Positions 60,144 to 64,000 of a stretch of 64,000 nucleotides of DNA are shown here, piece by piece (within the stretch, counting starts at the first letter, position 1; each line of letters begins with the position of its first letter). The notes beneath the pieces are model-generated. The model was not told where the DNA came from and did not search any database. It saw nothing but the letters and a program-made list of their open reading frames with translations. The position numbers were made by a program, and so were the translations under genes. Origin of the DNA: Massiliimalia massiliensis (GTDB lineage Bacteria > Bacillota > Clostridia > Oscillospirales > Ruminococcaceae); assembly GCF_900155615.1 (NCBI RefSeq), contig NZ_FUHT01000003.1, positions 868,001 through 932,000 of the forward strand, in the 5' to 3' direction.

Positions 60144-60874
60144 TGAAAAAACGCGCTGTTTGCACATCCCTTGTTTTCCTTGCGTGCCTTATATTCCTGA
60201 TTCCGGCTATGCTCTATTTTGGAGTGATACAGCCAAACCGGATGACGGCGAAACAGTTTCCGATCCATGGGGTTGATGTATCCTCTTATCAGGGCGAGAT
60301 TGATTGGGGCGTCCTGGCGGAGGAAGGGATTTCCTTTGCCTATATCAAGGCAACCGAGGGCAGCGGCTTTACTGACCAGCGTTTTGCGGAAAACTGGAAG
60401 CAGGCTTCCGAAACCGGCCTAAAGATTGGCGCGTATCATTTTTTCAGCTATGACAGCAGTGGGAAAACCCAGGCGGAAAATTTTATCCGTACTGTTCCGA
60501 AGCTTCCGGGAATGCTCCCGCCCGTGATTGACGTGGAATTTTATGGGGACAAGGAACAAAACCCACCGGAAAGGGAAGATGTGGATAAGCTGCTCAAGGA
60601 ACTGGTCGGGGAACTGGAAGCGTATTACGGAATGAAGCCGGTTCTTTATGCAACGGAAAAATCCTATCGAATGTATCTGAAGGGAGATTATCAGGAATGT
60701 CCGATTTGGATTCGGGATATCTGGAAGCGGCCGGTGCTGCATGACCGGGAGCATTGGACCTTCTGGCAGTATTCTTCCAGGGAAAGACTCAGGGGTTATC
60801 AGGGAAAAGAGGAATATATCGACAAAAATGTATTTTATGGTACTGCAGAAGAATGGGAACAAGAATTTTGCTGA
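60140..60874 (+). CDS. GH25 family lysozyme-like protein
   Basis: 244 aa. An N-terminal signal anchor (VFLACLIFLIPAMLYFGVI) is followed by a GH25 domain with GVDVSSYQGEIDW, FAYIKATEGSGF, AYHFFSYD, the catalytic acidic pair in PPVIDVEF, and WTFWQYSSRERLRGY. It cleaves peptidoglycan between MurNAc and GlcNAc. Its ATG overlaps the cbiC stop, which places it at the 3' end of the cob transcript even though no functional link is evident. No terminator separates them. Confidence 0.9.
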   Translation: MMKKRAVCTSLVFLACLIFLIPAMLYFGVIQPNRMTAKQFPIHGVDVSSYQGEIDWGVLAEEGISFAYIKATEGSGFTDQRFAENWKQASETGLKIGAYHFFSYDSSGKTQAENFIRTVPKLPGMLPPVIDVEFYGDKEQNPPEREDVDKLLKELVGELEAYYGMKPVLYATEKSYRMYLKGDYQECPIWIRDIWKRPVLHDREHWTFWQYSSRERLRGYQGKEEYIDKNVFYGTAEEWEQEFC

Positions 60875-60890
60875 ATTTTTCCCGGCTTTT

Positions 60891-60931
60891 GTAACCCGGT
60901 TACAGAATGAGCCTGCAAAAATGGTTATAAT
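60891..60931 (+). promoter_or_regulatory. promoter and palindrome upstream of the thioredoxin gene
   Basis: A perfect palindrome GTAACCCGGTTAC (60891-60903) touches a possible -35 (TTACAG, 60900-60905). TATAAT lies at 60926-60931, 20 bp further on. The long spacer plus a palindrome over the -35 suggests control by an activator or repressor. Confidence 0.45.
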
Positions 60932-60963
60932 AAACGTAACAAGAAAGAAAAGGAGCGATTGGA

Positions 60964-61275
60964 ATGTCAGTTGTAACAATTACAAAAGAAAATTTTGAAC
61001 AGGAAGTATTAAAGGCTGAACAAACTGTTTTGGTTGATTTTTGGGCGAGCTGGTGCATGCCCTGCAAGATGCTCTCTCCGGTCGTTGATGAGATAGCGAA
61101 CGAGGAAGATAATGTCAAGGTCTGCAAAATTAATATTGATGATGAACCGGAACTTGCGCAGAAATTCCGCGTGATGAGCATCCCGACCCTGGCCGTTTTT
61201 CGTGACGGGCAGTTGGTGGATACCTCTGTCGGCGTGAAGCCAAAAGGCGCGATTGTCGACATGATCAAAAAGTAA
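60964..61275 (+). CDS. trxA: thioredoxin with CMPC active site
   Basis: 103-aa thioredoxin fold: LVDFWASWCMPCKMLSPVVDEIA, then the cis-Pro segment SIPTLAVFRDGQLV. The active site is WCMPC rather than WCGPC, which should alter redox potential or partner choice. It is preceded by AAGGAGCGATTGGA. A reductase-like flavoprotein is encoded 0.8 kb away on the other strand, with a Crp/Fnr regulator between them. Confidence 0.93.
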   Translation: MSVVTITKENFEQEVLKAEQTVLVDFWASWCMPCKMLSPVVDEIANEEDNVKVCKINIDDEPELAQKFRVMSIPTLAVFRDGQLVDTSVGVKPKGAIVDMIKK

Positions 61276-61282
61276 GGAAATC

Positions 61283-61335
61283 TAAGGCTAAAAAGGCCGC
61301 CGCCACAAATTGTGGCGGCGGCCTTTTTAGCCTTA
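61283..61335. terminator. bidirectional terminator between trxA and the Crp/Fnr gene
   Basis: A nearly uninterrupted 26-bp inverted repeat (GGCTAAAAAGGCCGCCGCCA core) with a one-base centre and T-rich flanks on both strands. It overlaps the stop of the Crp/Fnr gene. Confidence 0.88.
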
Positions 61336-62010
61336 TTTTGCAAGCCGGTAGAGCTTTTCCGGGTTGATAATCTGCACTGCGCCGCGGGAAAGGGAGACGA
61401 TTCCCTCGTTCGCGAAATATTTGAGCATCCTTGTGACAACCTCCCGCGCGCTTCCCGTATATTTAGCGATCTGCTCATGGGTCATCCGGATAATGCCGTT
61501 CTCTGCTTTGGAAAGCTCACCGGCCAAGAAGGTGGCAAGGCGTTTGTCAAAGCTCATAAAGAGAATCTGCTGCATCGCCCACATAACGTCGGAAAACCGG
61601 ATTGTCAAAAGCTGGTACTCAAACGCCTGAGCATAGATGTTTTCCTGGGTCAGCCGGCTGAATACCGGAGCCGGGATCAGATAGCCCTCTGATTTAGTTT
61701 CTGCCTCCACAAAAACGTCAAAGGTAATTTCCTTGAGAATACAGGAAGCGGTCAAAAGGCAAAGATCACCTCCGGCCAGCCGGTAAAGGGTGATGTCCCG
61801 CCCGTCCTCTGAAAGCAGGTAGCTTCTGATTCGCCCGCTTTTCAGCAGAAGCACGCCGATACAGTCAAGCGCTCCGCGATGAAGCTGTTCTTCCTTTTCA
61901 TAGGTCACCGGGAAGGTGTTCTGAAGCAAGAGCTGCTGCTGCTCGGGACTAAGCCTTTCCCAAAACGGAAAAAACTGTTTCAATACAGGAATAGAATCAA
62001 AAGAACCCAT
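61333..62010 (-). CDS. Crp/Fnr family transcriptional regulator
   Basis: 225 aa. N-terminal cyclic-nucleotide-binding-like domain (GVLLLKSGRIRSYLLSEDGR then DLCLLTASCILKEITFDVF, with a conserved Cys) and C-terminal winged helix (MTHEQIAKYTGSAREVVTRM). This subgroup is frequent in anaerobic Clostridia near redox genes. No four-Cys Fnr cluster is visible at the N-terminus, so it is not a classical oxygen sensor. Its neighbours trxA and the reductase-like gene make a redox role likely. It is convergent with trxA and is followed upstream by the reductase-like gene on the same strand. Confidence 0.88.
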   Translation of the reverse strand: MGSFDSIPVLKQFFPFWERLSPEQQQLLLQNTFPVTYEKEEQLHRGALDCIGVLLLKSGRIRSYLLSEDGRDITLYRLAGGDLCLLTASCILKEITFDVFVEAETKSEGYLIPAPVFSRLTQENIYAQAFEYQLLTIRFSDVMWAMQQILFMSFDKRLATFLAGELSKAENGIIRMTHEQIAKYTGSAREVVTRMLKYFANEGIVSLSRGAVQIINPEKLYRLAK

Positions 62011-62031
62011 AGATTATGCCTCTTTTCTAGA

Positions 62032-62895
62032 CTATGATTGCTGTTTCCGGATAAACTTGATCAGCTCTGTCGCAGCCTTTGCGCCTTCGTAGACCGCCTT
62101 GGAAATTTGGAGCAATCCCCCGGTACAGTCTCCGGCGGCATATAAGCCGGGAATATTGGTCGCCATATTTTCATCCACAATGATCCGGCTGCCCTCTGTG
62201 AGCGCGCCGATTTTTTTGGCAAGGTCGGTGCTTCCGGCAATGCCGTATGCGATGAACACGCCATTGACAGGGAATATTTCACCGTCTGTGGTACGAACGG
62301 CTTCTACGGCTTCCGTACCCACGATCTCGTCTATCCTCTGTGTATTGACCTTGATTGAATCAGGAATCTCTGCCTGGAGCGCCTGCCCATCGGTAAACAG
62401 GGTTACAGAATGAACGACCGGCAGCAGTTCCAGGGCCTCATGCAGTGCGTACTCTCCGTTTCCCAGCACGGCGACGTCCTTGCCGCGGTGGAAAAATGCA
62501 TCGCAGACCGCGCAGTAGCTGACACCTTTATGCTCCAGTTCCGTCAGTCCCTTGATTTTTGGGGCTTTCCGGGAAGAACCGGTTGCGAGGATAATCCCGT
62601 CTGCCGGATATTTGTTTGCGGTTGTCAGCACCGTCAGCTTTTCCTCAAAGGTGATGCCGACGACCTCTTCCTCCAGTACGGTGACGCCTAGCCGCTTGGC
62701 GCCTGCCAGCCCGGCCTGCTCCAATTCTGGGCCGGAAATGGGCTGGGCGAACCCATAATAGTTTTCAATTTTTTCGGTTTTTGATAAGGCGCCGCCGCCA
62801 TTACTAAGAATTGTTGTTTCAATTCCCGCACGCTGGGTATAAAGGGAAGCGGACACTCCGGCAGGGCCGGAGCCGATAATCACAATATTTGCCAT
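62032..62895 (-). CDS. thioredoxin reductase-like flavoprotein without the NADPH signature
   Basis: 287 aa from the ATG at 62895. FAD-binding GSGPAGVSASLYTQRAG, the redox pair Cys128/Cys131 in CAVCDAFF, and the late ATNIPGLYAAGDCTGG are all present. The second nucleotide domain has GNGEYALHEAL instead of GGGDSA, and the HRRxxxR segment that binds the NADPH 2'-phosphate is replaced by LFTDGQALQAE. That pattern recalls the ferredoxin-dependent (FFTR) or deeply branching reductases of clostridia. Its partner is probably the CMPC thioredoxin nearby. Confidence 0.85.
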   Translation of the reverse strand: MANIVIIGSGPAGVSASLYTQRAGIETTILSNGGGALSKTEKIENYYGFAQPISGPELEQAGLAGAKRLGVTVLEEEVVGITFEEKLTVLTTANKYPADGIILATGSSRKAPKIKGLTELEHKGVSYCAVCDAFFHRGKDVAVLGNGEYALHEALELLPVVHSVTLFTDGQALQAEIPDSIKVNTQRIDEIVGTEAVEAVRTTDGEIFPVNGVFIAYGIAGSTDLAKKIGALTEGSRIIVDENMATNIPGLYAAGDCTGGLLQISKAVYEGAKAATELIKFIRKQQS

Positions 62896-62975
62896 CTTGC
62901 TAACCATCCTTTCTGCTTTCAGGATAACAGAATTCGGGGAACTGTTCTGTGACGGCCTCACATAATATAACCGGT

Positions 62976-63830
62976 TCAGGATTCCGCATGCATCATTTTT
63001 TTGATTGCTTCCGCCTTTGCCATGGCATCTGCATACCCTAAACGGTAGGCTGCCTTCAGCTTTTCGGCATCCTTCTCCAGCCGGGAAAGCCCTAAAGATT
63101 CACTCGGCCGCAGTACAATTGCCTGCCCGTCAGTTTCCAATCTGTCGATGTAAGCGAGGGTATCATTGTAAAGCTGATGGCGCGCAGCCAAAAGCGCAAC
63201 CAGCTTTGGGTAGCGGCGGTATTTCAGCTTTGCGAGCAGTGCCGCCTTGGAAGGCTGCTTTTGATATCCTTTTGGCTGAGTTAGGATAATGACGTTTCTA
63301 TCATTGCCGTCCTGCATGGATTTTTTGATTGGAATTGGATCGGAAATCCCGCCATCCAGGAATTTTTTTCCGTCATATTCTACCATGGGGGAAACATACG
63401 GCAGCCAGCTCGAGGCTTTGACAATGTCCATCTTTTCCTTTAACCCATCCAGCATATAATAAGCAGGAGCTCCTTTGACACAGTCGGTAACGCCTGCAAA
63501 CAACTGAATCCCGCTGTTTTCATAGGCGTCGTAGTCAAATGGGTAAAGCTCTTCCGGCATTTTGCGGAACAGCATATCCTCGCTGAAAATAGATCCTTTG
63601 GTGATCAGGTTTTTTAGCCCGTAGTATTCCGGGTCATTGCAGTGCTCAATATTAATCGCGGCACTTCGTCCCTTCTGATTTGACAAATAGGAAACCGCGT
63701 TGCATACCCCGGCCGACACGCCGATCACATAGGGGATTTTTATCTTCTCATCCAGAAATGCGTCCAGCGCGCCGGAGGTGTAAACTCCGCGGAGGCCGCC
63801 GCCTTCCAGGACCAGTCCAACTTGGCTCAT
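62976..63830 (-). CDS. patatin-like phospholipase family protein
   Basis: 284 aa. Oxyanion loop LVLEGGGLRGVYTSGAL, the nucleophile elbow GVSAG (Ser at about residue 39), and the catalytic Asp in FLDGGISDPIP; all parts of the Ser-Asp dyad are present. There is no signal peptide, so it is a cytoplasmic lipid hydrolase of the YjjU/RssA type. The C-terminal 60 residues are helical and basic. The ATG at 63830 is preceded by a Shine-Dalgarno (GGAGGTTAGCAA). The substrate is not known. The 170 bp beyond it to the window end hold its AT-rich upstream region. Confidence 0.9.
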   Translation of the reverse strand: MSQVGLVLEGGGLRGVYTSGALDAFLDEKIKIPYVIGVSAGVCNAVSYLSNQKGRSAAINIEHCNDPEYYGLKNLITKGSIFSEDMLFRKMPEELYPFDYDAYENSGIQLFAGVTDCVKGAPAYYMLDGLKEKMDIVKASSWLPYVSPMVEYDGKKFLDGGISDPIPIKKSMQDGNDRNVIILTQPKGYQKQPSKAALLAKLKYRRYPKLVALLAARHQLYNDTLAYIDRLETDGQAIVLRPSESLGLSRLEKDAEKLKAAYRLGYADAMAKAEAIKKMMHAES

Positions 63831-64000
63831 TTGCTAACCTCCTTAAGCTTGTAATAATTTTATTATATCCTCTTTTGCGGGAAGACGCAACTTTTTATCT
63901 GCAATTGAAAAACTGTCACTTTTTGCTTTTTTGGTTTAAGAAATTGCGTATTTCACGAAAAATACTATACAAATTCATACGCGTCCCCTATAATAAAATC

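Overview
The window looks like a chromosome segment of an anaerobic, probably gut-associated Clostridia member (Bacillota). The evidence is the HemZ-type coproporphyrinogen dehydrogenase, the ECF transporters, the YesM/YesN two-component pair, the complete anaerobic (early cobalt insertion) cobalamin route, FabV, the Shine-Dalgarno-rich gene starts, and the many ATGA/GTGA stop-start overlaps. The genus cannot be fixed from the sequence alone. Base composition is mosaic. Roughly the first 12 kb is AT-rich, the mobile-element block at about 13.4-19.5 kb is more balanced, and the housekeeping part from about 20 kb is richer in GC.

Layout. (1) 1-7.9 kb: a carbohydrate uptake locus. A minus-strand operon encodes a lipoprotein binding protein, two permeases and a partial six-hairpin glycosidase-like protein. 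It is divergent from a YesM/YesN sensor kinase and AraC-type response regulator. No ATPase is encoded, so a shared MsmX/MsmK-type ATPase is expected elsewhere. (2) 7.9-19.8 kb: a decayed mobile-element island ending at a tRNA-Leu(GAG) gene. It holds a frame-broken DUF2971 gene, a KilA-N relic, a serine-recombinase accessory protein without catalytic domain, the tail of a helicase gene, DUF4180, the 3' end of a group II intron, chimeric mcrB and mcrC genes, a C5-cytosine methyltransferase, and a run of conjugative-element accessory genes. Five of those proteins end in the same short [ML]-x-M tail. (3) 20-29 kb: plus-strand housekeeping genes (tmk, a DUF2156 protein, GNAT, DJ-1, 5-FTHF cyclo-ligase, mltG, U32 protein, MBL hydrolase, hemZ). 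(4) 29-39.4 kb: a split altronate-dehydratase-type enzyme, a pantothenate-type ECF S component beside a CoaX-like protein that has lost its active-site residues, an M23 peptidase, pyridoxamine kinase, a dapA-like/ilvD-like/cbiK operon, and fabV. (5) 39.4-60.1 kb: cobalt uptake (cbiMNQO) and a roughly 17-kb cobalamin operon, transcribed divergently from back-to-back promoters, each with its own cobalamin riboswitch and attenuator. (6) 60.1-63.8 kb: GH25 lysozyme, thioredoxin, a Crp/Fnr regulator, a thioredoxin-reductase-like flavoprotein and a patatin-like phospholipase.

How the genes work together. With CbiK and the CbiJ-CysG_N fusion, the cob genes cover essentially every step from precorrin-2 to adenosylcobalamin: ring methylations, contraction, amidations, adenosylation, aminopropanol arm and nucleotide loop. 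Precorrin-2 synthesis itself (hemA/L/B/C, cobA) is not here apart from a HemD-like gene. CbiMNQO supplies cobalt, and both transcripts should shut down when cobalamin is sufficient. The most unusual material is the shared C-terminal tail in the island, the two in-frame chimeras of restriction genes, and the CoaX-like pseudoenzyme next to a vitamin transporter.
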